Positions 44,943-55,014 of a DNA stretch of 64,000 nucleotides are shown piece by piece (positions within the stretch are counted from its first letter, which is position 1; every line of letters begins with the position of its first letter). This DNA comes from Hallella mizrahii. GTDB taxonomy: Bacteria > Bacteroidota > Bacteroidia > Bacteroidales > Bacteroidaceae. A program made the position numbers and the translations under genes. A model generated the notes under the pieces. The model was given only the letters and a program-made list of their open reading frames with translations, was not told the origin of the DNA and made no database searches. The stretch covers positions 62,001-126,000 of the forward strand of contig NZ_VUNG01000003.1 in the NCBI RefSeq assembly GCF_009695775.1, given 5' to 3'.

Positions 44943-45659
44943 ATGGAAAAGATGAAAAAGATTCTGTTTCTGGCTTTTGCCGTGTTGCTGACGCTGCCTG
45001 CCGCAGCACAATATTATCCCGACGGGCGTCCTATACCGCCCAGTAAGCGTGCTGAGTACTACCGCCAGCATGGACGTTACAACAATGGCCGCACAGTCTA
45101 CGGCTATGGCAACAATGTCTACTTCGGCTTTCGCTTGGGCATGGCGGTAGCCACGGTCAACTCTGACGCCGCCGTGCTTGACGGTAGCGACGCGCGCACG
45201 GGACTGGACGTGGGTGCCGTGGTCGGCACACAGCTCACCAGTGCTGCTCCACTGTTCTTTGAAACCGGACTCTCCTACGTGGAAAAAGGCGGTAAAGGCA
45301 ACTACGACGGCAATAAGTTCACCTACCGGCTGGAATACCTCGAACTGCCGCTGTTGCTGAAATATAAATACTTGGCTACGCCCGACATCTCGGTGGAACC
45401 GTTTGCCGGCGGCTATCTGGCGGTAGGTGTAGGCGGCAAGATCAAGGACTATGGCCACCGCGAGGCTTACTCCAGTTTCAGTGACGACCAGGCGAGCTTC
45501 AAGCGTTTCGATGGTGGACTGCGCCTGGGGTGTGGCGTGAGTTTCCAAATGCTCTACCTCGGCGTGAGCTATGATATCGGTTTGGCAAACATTGGCCACT
45601 ACGATTTCGAGGACACCCGCACGGGTTGCTTCAACCTCAATGTCGGCGTGACGTTCTGA
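44943..45659 (+). CDS. Outer membrane beta-barrel protein
   Basis: The 238-residue protein has a signal peptide ending LPAAAQ and a Tyr/Arg/Pro-rich linker (PDGRPIPPSKRAEYYRQ), then alternating amphipathic strands (FGFRLGMAVATV, LEYLELPLLLKYKY, FEPFAGGY-like) and a C-terminal Phe (LNVGVTF), as in small PorT-like Bacteroidota barrels. Function unknown. It is monocistronic, ending in a strong hairpin. A second ATG three codons in (44952) is also possible. Confidence 0.82.
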   Translation: MEKMKKILFLAFAVLLTLPAAAQYYPDGRPIPPSKRAEYYRQHGRYNNGRTVYGYGNNVYFGFRLGMAVATVNSDAAVLDGSDARTGLDVGAVVGTQLTSAAPLFFETGLSYVEKGGKGNYDGNKFTYRLEYLELPLLLKYKYLATPDISVEPFAGGYLAVGVGGKIKDYGHREAYSSFSDDQASFKRFDGGLRLGCGVSFQMLYLGVSYDIGLANIGHYDFEDTRTGCFNLNVGVTF

Positions 45660-45690
45660 CGTGATAGTAAGTAAACAACAGTAACTAATC

Positions 45691-45721
45691 AACGGCCCAT
45701 CCTTTCTGAGGATGGGCCGTT
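45691..45721. terminator. Hairpin terminator between convergent genes
   Basis: AACGGCCCATCCT and AGGATGGGCCGTT form a 13-bp perfect stem with a 5-nt loop; TTGCTGTTTTC follows. It separates the beta-barrel gene from the convergent flippase gene. Confidence 0.8.
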
Positions 45722-45736
45722 GCTGTTTTCTGATGA

Positions 45737-47233
45737 TTACCAAAGCTTGATCATCACTTTAAATTTTCCAGCCACCTTCTCCCATAGGTGGGTTTTCTTG
45801 CGGACGAAATGCAGGCTGATGAGTGTGCTGACCGCGCAGAGAGCAATGCCCGACGGCCAGTAGACAATCGGACGGTCGACAAATGTAACGGTGTAAGCCA
45901 GAAGACCGATTGGCAACTGGGCCGCGACATACCCGATGACGCTGGGAGAGAGATGGAAGCCATACCTTGACTTGGAGAAGGGGAGGATGAAGGCAAGATA
46001 GACAAAGGTGGTCAGCGTGACGCCAATACCGGCACCGACCAGTCCGAAATAGCTATAGCCCACGATGACGAGACCGACAAAGAGAACGGCATAGACGGCT
46101 TGGATGAGCAGATAGGACAGCGAGTCGCCACGAGCAAGGGTGATATATTCTATCGGGACTTCCACGGCGCGGAAATACATCGCCAGGACCACGACCTGCG
46201 CCATGCCGAGTACTGGCATAAACTTCCCACTATAGAGGAGTGGCAGAATGATGGGCAGAAAGATGATAAAGGCAACGAGGAGGGGGGAGACCATCAGGAA
46301 GATCATCTCAATCTGGCGGTTGACGGTGGTGTTGAAGGTCACTCCTAAGTCTTTGATGCCCGACAGCCGGGGGAAATAGTCGGTATCCATGGCAGAGAAA
46401 ACCATGCCCACATAAGTCAGCGTCATCATGATGCCAGCATTGTAGAGGCCTACGATATCCAGTCCGGCGACGTTGTTGAGATAACTGCGGATGAAGAAGT
46501 CGGTACCGGACGTGAACAGTCCGGCGACGACAAAAGCTGTTCCGAGCCGGATCATCCCCAGTCCGTCGTGGAAGAGAGCTTTGGAGAAATGCAGGCGAAG
46601 GGGATAGAGATGGTAAGACACACGGATGGTAAGCAGAAACTGTATAAAGGCCATGAGCACTAACGAGGGCACGATGCCTTTCATTCCCCAGAAATAATAG
46701 ATGGGCACGGAGACGACGAGCGCGCCCAAAATGTTGTAGAAGGTCACCCAAGCCAAGTGACGCAATTCGCGGACGGCTTTGATGATGGCCGTCTCGCAAG
46801 CGGTGATGATGGTGAGTCCTACGATGGGAGAGAGACAGATGAAGTGGAGGGTGTGCCCATTCCATGAGAAGGTGAACCAACTGAGAAACGGACTGAGCAC
46901 AATACAGAGAGCGGTGCCTATCAATGCCAGCACGGCACTCCAATAGCGCACAACGTTGACCGACCGCGATATGCGCTCTGTGTCGCCCTGATCGTAAGCC
47001 CTGGAAATGCTCTGTACGGCACTGAGCCCGATACCAAAGCTGGAGAGGTCGGCAACCAAGCTCACGGTAGAATTGAACAGCGAGACAAGTCCCATACCGC
47101 CAGGGCCGAGAAGGAGGGCCACCAACTTGTTGCGTACCAATGCTACGCCAATACTTAATGCCTGCACACCACCAAAGAGGCCGATGTACTTAAGGATATG
47201 GGAATAACTGTCGAAACGTTCTTTCTTTGACAT
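45737..47233 (-). CDS. Polysaccharide flippase (Wzx/MATE-like, MOP superfamily)
   Basis: The 498-residue protein has about twelve to fourteen hydrophobic segments and begins with the family-typical HILKYIGLFGGVQALSIGVALVRNKLVALLLGPGG-type region (residues about 12-46), where the LGPxGxG motif is characteristic. It resembles O-antigen and enterobacterial common antigen flippases that move undecaprenyl-linked sugar units across the inner membrane. The start MSKKERFDSYSHI at 47233 is normal. It is isolated from, but within 3 kb of, the lipid A/glycan genes. Confidence 0.9.
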   Translation of the reverse strand: MSKKERFDSYSHILKYIGLFGGVQALSIGVALVRNKLVALLLGPGGMGLVSLFNSTVSLVADLSSFGIGLSAVQSISRAYDQGDTERISRSVNVVRYWSAVLALIGTALCIVLSPFLSWFTFSWNGHTLHFICLSPIVGLTIITACETAIIKAVRELRHLAWVTFYNILGALVVSVPIYYFWGMKGIVPSLVLMAFIQFLLTIRVSYHLYPLRLHFSKALFHDGLGMIRLGTAFVVAGLFTSGTDFFIRSYLNNVAGLDIVGLYNAGIMMTLTYVGMVFSAMDTDYFPRLSGIKDLGVTFNTTVNRQIEMIFLMVSPLLVAFIIFLPIILPLLYSGKFMPVLGMAQVVVLAMYFRAVEVPIEYITLARGDSLSYLLIQAVYAVLFVGLVIVGYSYFGLVGAGIGVTLTTFVYLAFILPFSKSRYGFHLSPSVIGYVAAQLPIGLLAYTVTFVDRPIVYWPSGIALCAVSTLISLHFVRKKTHLWEKVAGKFKVMIKLW

Positions 47234-47423
47234 AGCCTTATTAAAACGTCAGGAACTCCTTATTATTATGTATGGCGCGTCAATTGTTATCAAGACCATT
47301 TGGTGTAGGGAATGTTATCCTCTTGAGATTATTTCTGCTTTTCAACGAAAGCAATGTCTTTACATAAAGGTACATCTTTTCGCTGACATTTCTTGATAAA
47401 GCTCGCTTAAGAACAACTAAAGT

Positions 47424-47456
47424 TTTGTATATCAGCGGAATTATTCGTAACTTTGC
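47424..47456 (+). promoter_or_regulatory. Promoter of miaB
   Basis: TTTG at 47424-47427 and TAACTTTGC at 47448-47456 are 20 bp apart. The leader is about 20 nt. Confidence 0.75.
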
Positions 47457-47482
47457 AGTCTTATAACATACGCATATACAGA

Positions 47483-48886
47483 ATGAGCAAGAAACTCTAT
47501 ATCGAGACCTATGGCTGCCAGATGAATGTAGCCGACTCCGAAGTCGTTGCCTCCGTCATGCAGATGGCGGGTTACGAACCCACTGACAATGAAGAAGATG
47601 CCGACGCGGTGTTTCTCAATACCTGCTCAGTGCGTGAGAACGCCGAGAACAAGATCTATCATCGTCTCGACACTCTTTTCGCCCAGCAGCGTCGCCACGC
47701 CCACGACAATCCCGAAGCCCGGTATCCCAAGCCGATCCTCGGCGTGTTGGGCTGTATGGCCGAGCGCGTGAAGAACGACTTGATAGAGAACCATCATGCC
47801 AATCTCGTGTGTGGTCCTGACAGCTATCTCCATTTGCCCGAGATGGTGGCAGCCGTAGAGGTCGGTCAGCCAGCCGTGGATGTACAGTTGTCCACCACTG
47901 AGACCTATCGCGACGTCATGCCCTTGCGTGTGGGGCCTGCCCATGTGAGTGGTTTTGTCAGCATCATGCGCGGTTGCAACAACTTCTGCCACTATTGTAT
48001 CGTACCCTATACCCGTGGCCGTGAGCGTTCGCGCGACGTGGAGAGTATCTTGCGCGAAGTGCGTGACCTCCACGACAAAGGATTCAAGGAGGTCACCCTT
48101 TTGGGACAAAACGTCAACAGCTATGGGCTGCTGCCCAACGGGCAGCGACCCGACAACGGCATCATCATCAACGAGGCCGACGGCACCGAGCTCCACGTTT
48201 GCTCCTTTGCCGAACTTCTGCGGCGCGTCGCCGAGAGCGTACCCGACATGCGTGTGCGCTTCACCACGTCCAATCCTGAGGACATGACCGAGGATATTCT
48301 GCATGCCATCGCCGACGAGCCCAACCTCTGTAACCATATCCATTTTCCGGCACAGAGCGGCAGCGATAAGGTACTGCGCTTGATGAACCGCAAGTACACA
48401 CGGCAGCAGTATCTCGACAAGGTGGCTGCCATTCGCCGTATCATTCCTGACTGTGGTCTGACGACCGACATCTTTGTTGGCTATCACGACGAGAGCGAGG
48501 AAGATTTCCAGCAGACGATGAGTCTTGTGCGTGAAGTGGGCTATGATGCCGCCTTCATGTTCAAGTACAGTGAGCGTCCCGGCACCTATGCTGCCAAGCA
48601 CCTGCCCGACAACGTGCCCGAGGAAGAGAAGATTCGCCGTCTCAACGAACTCATCCGCTTGCAAACCGAGATTTCGGCCGAGCGCAACAAGCTCGACGAG
48701 GGTAAGACCTTCGAGGTGCTCCTCGAGCGCTATGCCAAGCGTTCCCACGATCAGCTCATGGGCCGCACACCGCAAAACAAGGCTGTCGTCATCGCACGCG
48801 GCACTCATCATCCCGGCGAGCGCGTTATGGTGCGCATCACAGGCTCATCGTCAGCCACACTCATGGGAGAAGTCATCAGCCAGTAA
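47483..48886 (+). CDS. miaB: tRNA-2-methylthio-N6-dimethylallyladenosine synthase
   Basis: The 467-residue radical-SAM enzyme adds a methylthio group to i6A37 of tRNAs. Domains: N-terminal UPF0004 with the auxiliary cluster cysteines (YGCQMNVADSE, NTCSVRENAE, GVLGCMAERV), the radical-SAM CxxxCxxC in MRGCNNFCHYCIVPYTRGRE, and a C-terminal TRAM domain (about 400-467). The ATG at 47483 is chosen because MSKKLYIETYGCQMN is the standard start and the promoter's -7 box overlaps the upstream frame extension. It is followed 73 bp later by the ABC exporter gene. Confidence 0.98.
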   Translation: MSKKLYIETYGCQMNVADSEVVASVMQMAGYEPTDNEEDADAVFLNTCSVRENAENKIYHRLDTLFAQQRRHAHDNPEARYPKPILGVLGCMAERVKNDLIENHHANLVCGPDSYLHLPEMVAAVEVGQPAVDVQLSTTETYRDVMPLRVGPAHVSGFVSIMRGCNNFCHYCIVPYTRGRERSRDVESILREVRDLHDKGFKEVTLLGQNVNSYGLLPNGQRPDNGIIINEADGTELHVCSFAELLRRVAESVPDMRVRFTTSNPEDMTEDILHAIADEPNLCNHIHFPAQSGSDKVLRLMNRKYTRQQYLDKVAAIRRIIPDCGLTTDIFVGYHDESEEDFQQTMSLVREVGYDAAFMFKYSERPGTYAAKHLPDNVPEEEKIRRLNELIRLQTEISAERNKLDEGKTFEVLLERYAKRSHDQLMGRTPQNKAVVIARGTHHPGERVMVRITGSSSATLMGEVISQ

Positions 48887-48959
48887 AGGACTGTCGGAGC
48901 AAGTGTCAAGGCTTTCGGTCTTGTAAGCAAGGCAGGGACAAACAAGCAAAAAACTGTTT

Positions 48960-50816
48960 ATGAAAGAATTTCTGCAAGTATTGCGGCGCTTTGTGCCGCC
49001 TTACAAAAAGTTTCTGGTGCTGAGCATCGTGTTCAATATCCTTTCCGCGATATTGAACATCTTCTCGTTTATGACGCTCATCCCCATCTTGCAAATCCTG
49101 TTCAAGACATCGGATGTCAAGCAGGTCACGAGCCTTATCGGCTGGGACAGTGTGCACTCGGTTGGTGAGCTCACCAACATGCTCACCAACAACGCCTATT
49201 ATTATATAGAGCGCTTCATTGCTGAGTATGGTTCTGCCAATACGTTGCTGGCCATCGGCTTGCTGCTTGCGTTCATGACGGCGTTGAAGACAGGGGCCTA
49301 TTTCCTTTCCTCAGCCACCGTCATTCCCATCCGTACGGGTGTGGTGCGGGATATCCGCAACCAGCTTTACCGTAAGATCACTTCCCTCCACCTTGGTTTC
49401 TTCTCAGAGGAGCGTAAGGGTGACATCATCGCCCGCATGAGTGGTGACGTGCAGGAGATCGAGAACAGCATCATGGCCAGTCTGGATATGCTGTTCAAAA
49501 ATCCTATCTTGATCATTGCCTATTTCACGGCACTGCTTGTCGTATCGTGGCAGCTCACGTTGTTCACCATTGTCTTTGTTCCGATCTTTGGCTGGTTCAT
49601 GGGCTTTGTCGGCCGTAAGCTCAAGGCGCGCAGCATGACGGCACAGGGACTGTGGAGCGACACCATGAGCCAGGTCGAGGAGACACTGGGCGGATTGCGC
49701 ATTATTAAAGCCTTCTGTGCGGAAGAAAAGATGAACCAACGCTTTGACCGCATCAACAGCAGCTACCGCGACGACATCATGCGCGTGAACATCCGACAGC
49801 AGCTTGCCCACCCGATGAGCGAGTTTCTCGGCACGGTGATGATCATCATCGTGCTTTGGGTCGGTGGCATCCTTGTTCTCAACAACCATACGCTCAGCGG
49901 CCCCAAGTTCATCTATTACCTGGTGATGCTCTACTCCATTATCAATCCGCTGAAAGAGTTTTCCAAGGCCGGATATAACATTCCCAAAGGTCTGGCTTCC
50001 ATGGAGCGGGTCGACAAGATTCTGAAGGCAGAGGTAGAGATCAAGGAAAGCAAGCATCCGGTACACATTCATAGCTTTGAGCACGATATTGAGTTCAGAA
50101 ACGTAGGGTTTGCCTACAATCACGATGATAACGGAAACCAACACTGGGTGCTCCGCCACATCAATCTGACCATTCCAAAAGGCAAGACCATTGCCCTCGT
50201 GGGGCAGAGCGGTGGCGGAAAGTCAACGCTGGTCGACCTCATTCCGCGCTATTACGATGTACAGGAAGGCGAAGTGCTTATCGACGGCATCAATGTCAAG
50301 GATCTCGGCATCCACGATCTTCGTGAGCTCATCGGCAATGTCAACCAGGAAGCCATTCTGTTTAATGACACCTTCTATAATAACATCACCTTCGGTGTAG
50401 ACAACGCCAGTAAGGAAGATGTCATCCGTGCGGCGAAGATCGCCAACGCCTATGACTTCATCATGGAGTCGGAGCATGGCTTTGATACCAACATCGGTGA
50501 CCGTGGCGGACGTCTGTCCGGTGGTCAGCGGCAGCGTATCAGCATAGCCCGTGCCATATTGAAAAATCCTCCCATCCTCATTCTTGATGAGGCCACTTCC
50601 GCTCTCGACACCGAGAGCGAGCGTCTTGTGCAGGATGCGCTTTTCAAACTGATGAAGACCCGAACCACTGTTGCCATTGCCCACCGTCTGTCCACCATCA
50701 AGAACGCCGACATGATCTATGTCATCCATGAGGGGCAGATCGTAGAAAGCGGTACCCATGATGAACTCATGGAAAAGGATGGCTATTATCATAAACTCCA
50801 CGACATGCAGAGCTGA
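48960..50816 (+). CDS. ABC exporter, fused permease and ATPase (MsbA-like)
   Basis: The 618-residue half-transporter has six membrane segments (about 20-330) and a nucleotide-binding domain with Walker A ALVGQSGGGKSTLVDL, the signature [16 protein letters not shown] and Walker B LILDEATSALD plus the H-loop AIAHRLS. It is like MsbA, which flips lipid A-core across the inner membrane, and the downstream acyltransferase and glycosyltransferases support a lipid or LPS cargo, though this is inference. Length is a little above E. coli MsbA (582). Confidence 0.93.
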   Translation: MKEFLQVLRRFVPPYKKFLVLSIVFNILSAILNIFSFMTLIPILQILFKTSDVKQVTSLIGWDSVHSVGELTNMLTNNAYYYIERFIAEYGSANTLLAIGLLLAFMTALKTGAYFLSSATVIPIRTGVVRDIRNQLYRKITSLHLGFFSEERKGDIIARMSGDVQEIENSIMASLDMLFKNPILIIAYFTALLVVSWQLTLFTIVFVPIFGWFMGFVGRKLKARSMTAQGLWSDTMSQVEETLGGLRIIKAFCAEEKMNQRFDRINSSYRDDIMRVNIRQQLAHPMSEFLGTVMIIIVLWVGGILVLNNHTLSGPKFIYYLVMLYSIINPLKEFSKAGYNIPKGLASMERVDKILKAEVEIKESKHPVHIHSFEHDIEFRNVGFAYNHDDNGNQHWVLRHINLTIPKGKTIALVGQSGGGKSTLVDLIPRYYDVQEGEVLIDGINVKDLGIHDLRELIGNVNQEAILFNDTFYNNITFGVDNASKEDVIRAAKIANAYDFIMESEHGFDTNIGDRGGRLSGGQRQRISIARAILKNPPILILDEATSALDTESERLVQDALFKLMKTRTTVAIAHRLSTIKNADMIYVIHEGQIVESGTHDELMEKDGYYHKLHDMQS

Positions 50817-50933
50817 TCACGCGATTTCCCAGGGAGAAGACAGCACGGCAGTGCGTCTCTGCATGAGACCGATAAGAAATGGGAATAAGTTTTAAGTTGC
50901 AGACAAAAGATTAAAGTATAAGATATAAGTCAA

Positions 50934-52925
50934 ATGGTAAGAGTTTACAATTCAAAGACAAGATCATGCAGATGGATAGGTCCGTTTGTAGCCTTACTGC
51001 TCAATCTGCTCATTGCCTTGGGCATGTACTTCATCGCCCGTGTGGAGTTTCTGTTGGAAAACTACAGCTATTTTTCAGAAAATCTGACGTTCAGCCATTT
51101 GTGTAGCCTGTTTGCAGGTTCCCTGCCTTTTGACAAGTCTGCCATAGCCTACACCAATTCGCTCTATATTCTGATGATGCTCTTCCCTTTATGGTTGAAA
51201 GAGACACCTGTCTATCACCGCGTGTGCAAGTGGCTGTTCATCGTGGTGAACACGATAGCACTGGTTATCAATCTGTGCGACTCGGTTTATTTTCCCTATA
51301 CCCTGCGCCGCACCACGACGAGTGTCTTCCATGAGTTCCGCAACGAAACCAATTTGGGAGATGTCTTTTGGGGCGAGCTGTTGGGTCATTGGTATCTGCT
51401 TTTGTTGGCTGTCGTGGTGGTATGGCTTGCTTGGAAGCTCTATGTCATGCCGCGAACCGATGCCAGGCAGCTGCTCACCGTGAAGCAGCGGTTGACCTAT
51501 ACGGGTGTCTACACCGTGCTGTTGGTCTTCACGGGCTATATGACCGTGGGGGCTTGTCGTGGAGGATGGGCTTCAGGCACCCGTCCGATCACCATCAACA
51601 ATGCCAACGAGTACGTAGACCGTCCTACCGAATGTGCTTTGGTGCTCAATACGCCTTTCTCTCTTATCCGCACCATCAACAAAAACGTGTTTGAAGTGCC
51701 CAATTATTATTCCAGTCTCGATGAGGCCGGCAAGGTCTTCACGCCGATTCACAATCTTCAAACCGTCAATGCCCCGGACACCATGAAGCGCAAGAATGTG
51801 GTAGTGCTCATTGTTGAGAGCTTTGGCCGGGAGTATATCGGCGGACTCAACAAGATGTATTTTGGCGGTAAGTACAAGGGCTACACGCCCAATGTCGACA
51901 AGCTCATCGAGAAGAGCGCCGTGTGGTATTACTCTTTCTGCAACGGTCGCAAGAGCATCGATGGCATGCCTTCCGTGCTCTGCGGCATACCTATGTTCAA
52001 GGAGCCCTTTGTGCTCACGCCGTCATCAATGAACAGCTACACGAGCATGGCAGGATTGTTGGACAAGGAGGGCTACACCACTTCTTTCTTCCATGGTGCC
52101 AACCGTGGTTCGATGGGTTTCCTGGCTTTCTCTAAGAAGGTGGGCTTCCAGCAATACTATGGCCGTCAGGACTTCGACCAGGACAGCCGTTTTGGCGGTG
52201 ACAAGCAGTACGACGGTCACTGGGGCATTTGGGACGAGCCTTTCCTGCAATACTGGTGTGCCAAGCTCGGAACGATGAAGCAGCCCTTTATGTCGGCTTG
52301 CTTCACGGTGAGCTCGCATACGCCTTATGTCATTCCCGACAAATATAAAAAGGTGTATCCCGAGGAGGGCATTGTCATCCACAAGTGCATCCGCTATACC
52401 GACATGGCTATCGGCAAGTTCTTCCGTGAGGCCGAGAAGCAGCCGTGGTTCAAGAATACCATCTTTGTGCTGACCAGTGACCATACCAATCTCAGCGACC
52501 ACGCGCAATACCAGACCGACATTGGCGGTTTCTGCTCACCGATCATTGTCTATGATCCAACGGCCAAGCTCGTCAAGCCCGGTATGCGCAATGCCATAGC
52601 CCAGCAGATCGACATCCTGCCGACGGTGCTCGGTGCCTTGGGCTATGACAAACCCTTCCTCAGCTTTGGCTGCAACCTGCTCACCACGCCCGACGATGAC
52701 ACCTATGCCGTCAACTATCTCAACGGCATCTATCAGTATGTCAAGCACGGCTATACCATGCAGTTCGACGGCAACAAAGTCGTGGGCATGTATAAGCTCA
52801 CCGACCTGCTGATGCAGCACAACCTTGTCGGTCGCGTGCCCCAACAGGCACAGATGGAGCGTGAGCTCAAGGCGATCATCTATCAGTATATGTATCGTAT
52901 GGTTCATGACAGACTGCACCCATGA
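50934..52925 (+). CDS. LTA synthase-like sulfatase-fold transferase
   Basis: The 663-residue protein has five membrane segments in the first 220 residues and an extracytoplasmic alkaline-phosphatase/sulfatase-fold domain: VVVLIVESFGREYIGGLN (metal Glu), GRKSIDGMPSVLCGIPMF holding the Ser/Thr nucleophile region, and VLTSDHTNLSDHAQY (metal Asp-His). Such enzymes move phosphoglycerol or phosphoethanolamine groups onto surface lipids or glycans. In a diderm with a nearby lipid A acyltransferase, a role in modifying lipid A, core or another surface glycan is most likely. Its stop overlaps the next ATG by 4 bp. Confidence 0.9.
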   Translation: MVRVYNSKTRSCRWIGPFVALLLNLLIALGMYFIARVEFLLENYSYFSENLTFSHLCSLFAGSLPFDKSAIAYTNSLYILMMLFPLWLKETPVYHRVCKWLFIVVNTIALVINLCDSVYFPYTLRRTTTSVFHEFRNETNLGDVFWGELLGHWYLLLLAVVVVWLAWKLYVMPRTDARQLLTVKQRLTYTGVYTVLLVFTGYMTVGACRGGWASGTRPITINNANEYVDRPTECALVLNTPFSLIRTINKNVFEVPNYYSSLDEAGKVFTPIHNLQTVNAPDTMKRKNVVVLIVESFGREYIGGLNKMYFGGKYKGYTPNVDKLIEKSAVWYYSFCNGRKSIDGMPSVLCGIPMFKEPFVLTPSSMNSYTSMAGLLDKEGYTTSFFHGANRGSMGFLAFSKKVGFQQYYGRQDFDQDSRFGGDKQYDGHWGIWDEPFLQYWCAKLGTMKQPFMSACFTVSSHTPYVIPDKYKKVYPEEGIVIHKCIRYTDMAIGKFFREAEKQPWFKNTIFVLTSDHTNLSDHAQYQTDIGGFCSPIIVYDPTAKLVKPGMRNAIAQQIDILPTVLGALGYDKPFLSFGCNLLTTPDDDTYAVNYLNGIYQYVKHGYTMQFDGNKVVGMYKLTDLLMQHNLVGRVPQQAQMERELKAIIYQYMYRMVHDRLHP

Positions 52926-53896
52926 AAAAGTTCTTTAGCTATATTGCTTACCTCATCGTGGCGGGACTGTGGTATCTGCTGTCGCTGCTGCCTTTCTGCG
53001 TGCTGTATGTGTTCTCCGACCTGCTCTATCTCCTTGCGGGGCGGTTGGTGCATTACCGGCACCGAGTGATTTGGAAGAATCTCCGCGAAAGTTTTCCCGA
53101 GAAAAGCGAGCGGGAATTGCGGCAGATCGAGCAGGCTTTCTACCGTCAGTTCTGCGACTATCTGATGGAAACCATCAAGATGATGACCATCAGCAAGGAA
53201 GAACTCAAGCGACGCATGCATATTTCCGCACCGGAAAGTTTCTGGCAGTGTTTGGACAACAATCAGAGCATTGCCGTCTATCTCGGTCATCTCTTCAACT
53301 GGGAGTATATGACCTCCTTGCCCTTATGGGTGGCTGATGACGTGCAGTGCTGCGAGATCTACCATCCCTTGGAGAACGCTTATTTCGACAGTCTTTTCCT
53401 TCGTGCCCGTGAGCGCCACCATGCGCTGTGCATCCCGATGATGGAGTCGTTGCGTCGCATCATCAGTTTCGGCAAGACCCACCGAGCTATCGTCGTGGGC
53501 TACATTGCTGACCAAGTGCCTTTCTGGAACAATATCCATCACTGGGTAGACTTTCTCCATCACGACACGCCGGTGCTCACAGGAGCTGAGCGTATCGCCA
53601 AGCATACCAACGAAGCCTGCTTCTACGCTTACATGCGGCGGACGCGGCGCGGCTATTACACCTGCGAGATGAAGCTCATCACGCTGGAGCCCAAGAAGAG
53701 CAAGGACTTTGAGATCACTGACGCTTACTTCCGGCTTTTGGAGGAAAACATTCGTGAGCAGCCCAGCCTGTATCTTTGGAGCCACAACCGATGGAAGCGC
53801 ACCCGCGCCGAGTTCAACATCCGATACAATGCCGCCACGGGCAAGGTGGATCTGCGCGACCTTGATGTCATCAAGCGCGAGAAAGGAATCAACTGA
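52922..53896 (+). CDS. Late lipid A acyltransferase family protein (LpxL/LpxM-like)
   Basis: The 324-residue protein has one N-terminal membrane segment (AGLWYLLSLLPFCVLYVFSD) and the HtrB/LpxL signatures: RHRVIWKNLRESFPEKSE, the catalytic motif VYLGHLFNWEYM in place of the usual His-x4-Glu block, AIVVGYIADQVPFW and YLWSHNRWKR. It should add a secondary acyl chain to lipid A at the inner membrane. It overlaps the LTA synthase-like gene by 4 bp (ATGA). Confidence 0.93.
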   Translation: MKKFFSYIAYLIVAGLWYLLSLLPFCVLYVFSDLLYLLAGRLVHYRHRVIWKNLRESFPEKSERELRQIEQAFYRQFCDYLMETIKMMTISKEELKRRMHISAPESFWQCLDNNQSIAVYLGHLFNWEYMTSLPLWVADDVQCCEIYHPLENAYFDSLFLRARERHHALCIPMMESLRRIISFGKTHRAIVVGYIADQVPFWNNIHHWVDFLHHDTPVLTGAERIAKHTNEACFYAYMRRTRRGYYTCEMKLITLEPKKSKDFEITDAYFRLLEENIREQPSLYLWSHNRWKRTRAEFNIRYNAATGKVDLRDLDVIKREKGIN

Positions 53897-53938
53897 TACA
53901 TCGCCGCTTTCAAACAATAAGACAGTCATCAACAGCCT

Positions 53939-54775
53939 ATGATATTTGTCAGGGATAAAGGACGGATGTGTAACAACATCCTGCAATATGCTCATCTCTA
54001 TGCATGGGGACGCGAGCACCACCGTGCCACGTTGTCCATGCGCTTCGCCTATAAATACCGCTATTTCCATATCTGCGACACGCCCCATCACAGTATGGCC
54101 TGGTATCTGATGGGCAAATACGGCGCGAAGCTCCATCTGTTGCCCGTCGTCACCTTTCCCTTTCACGAAGGCGACACGACACAGCAGGAACAAGCGTTGC
54201 TCCGCCATCGCCATTGTGTGGCAGAGGGCTGGGGCGTGCGCTTCTACGATCTCTTTATGAAATACAAGCAGGAGATCATCCGCCTCTTTGCTTTCCACGA
54301 TGATGTCGAGGCCGTGGCGGCCCGGCGTATGCGTGAGGCAGAGGGCACTGCAAAGCCTGGCACGGGTGGCGTGATACGTTTGGGCGTGCACATCCGTCGT
54401 GGAGATTATGCCACTTGGCAAGGCGGACGTTACCTCTACACCGACGAGCAATACCTGAACATCATCCGGCAGACGATGGCCTTGTACACTGACCGACGGG
54501 TGATGGTCTACATCTGCGGCAATGATCCTCAGCTCAACAGACAGCTGTATATCGACACATTAGGAGCGGAACACGTTTGCTTTCCCGACGGCAATCCCGG
54601 TGAGGACCTCTGTCTGCTCTCGCACTGCGATGCCCTCATCGGCGCTCCCAGCACGTTTACCCTTGTCGCCTCGATGTATCATAATGTGCCACTCTATTGG
54701 ATAGAGAATCCGGAACAGCCTCTCACCCCACAATGTTTCCGGCATTTCGACGAGCTGTTCAGAAAGATACATTGA
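53939..54775 (+). CDS. GT11-like glycosyltransferase (alpha-1,2-fucosyltransferase family)
   Basis: The 278-residue protein has the donor-binding motif GVHIRRGDYATW near residue 145, which matches the HxRRGDY signature of alpha-1,2-fucosyltransferases, and the later motif LLSHCDALIGAPSTFTLVASM. The N-terminal GRMCNNILQYAHLYA resembles the GxGNQ-type start of GT11 with changed residues (MCNN instead of LGNQ), so the acceptor and even the sugar may differ. It follows the acyltransferase by 42 bp on the same strand. Confidence 0.75.
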   Translation: MIFVRDKGRMCNNILQYAHLYAWGREHHRATLSMRFAYKYRYFHICDTPHHSMAWYLMGKYGAKLHLLPVVTFPFHEGDTTQQEQALLRHRHCVAEGWGVRFYDLFMKYKQEIIRLFAFHDDVEAVAARRMREAEGTAKPGTGGVIRLGVHIRRGDYATWQGGRYLYTDEQYLNIIRQTMALYTDRRVMVYICGNDPQLNRQLYIDTLGAEHVCFPDGNPGEDLCLLSHCDALIGAPSTFTLVASMYHNVPLYWIENPEQPLTPQCFRHFDELFRKIH

Positions 54776-55014
54776 GAGAGGCGGAGTTTCATCCTTTGCA
54801 TACCGCCAGACGGCCGCTCGTGGAAGACGGTAGAAAATAATCAAAAACAGACTTGCGACTTGCGTTGCATAAAGTAATGACTCGTCAGAAACAACTTGCA
54901 ATTCATATATAACACCGGCTCATAACTTATGTGACACCGGTTTATAACTCAAAGATCATCTGTTTTCATCATTCGAAATTAATCAGTTCATCATTCAAAA
55001 CTTTTAATATAGAC

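Noticed and set aside
47627..48811. 394-codon open frame antisense to miaB
   Set aside because: Shadow of miaB; low-complexity His/Val/Gly-rich product without a recognisable domain.
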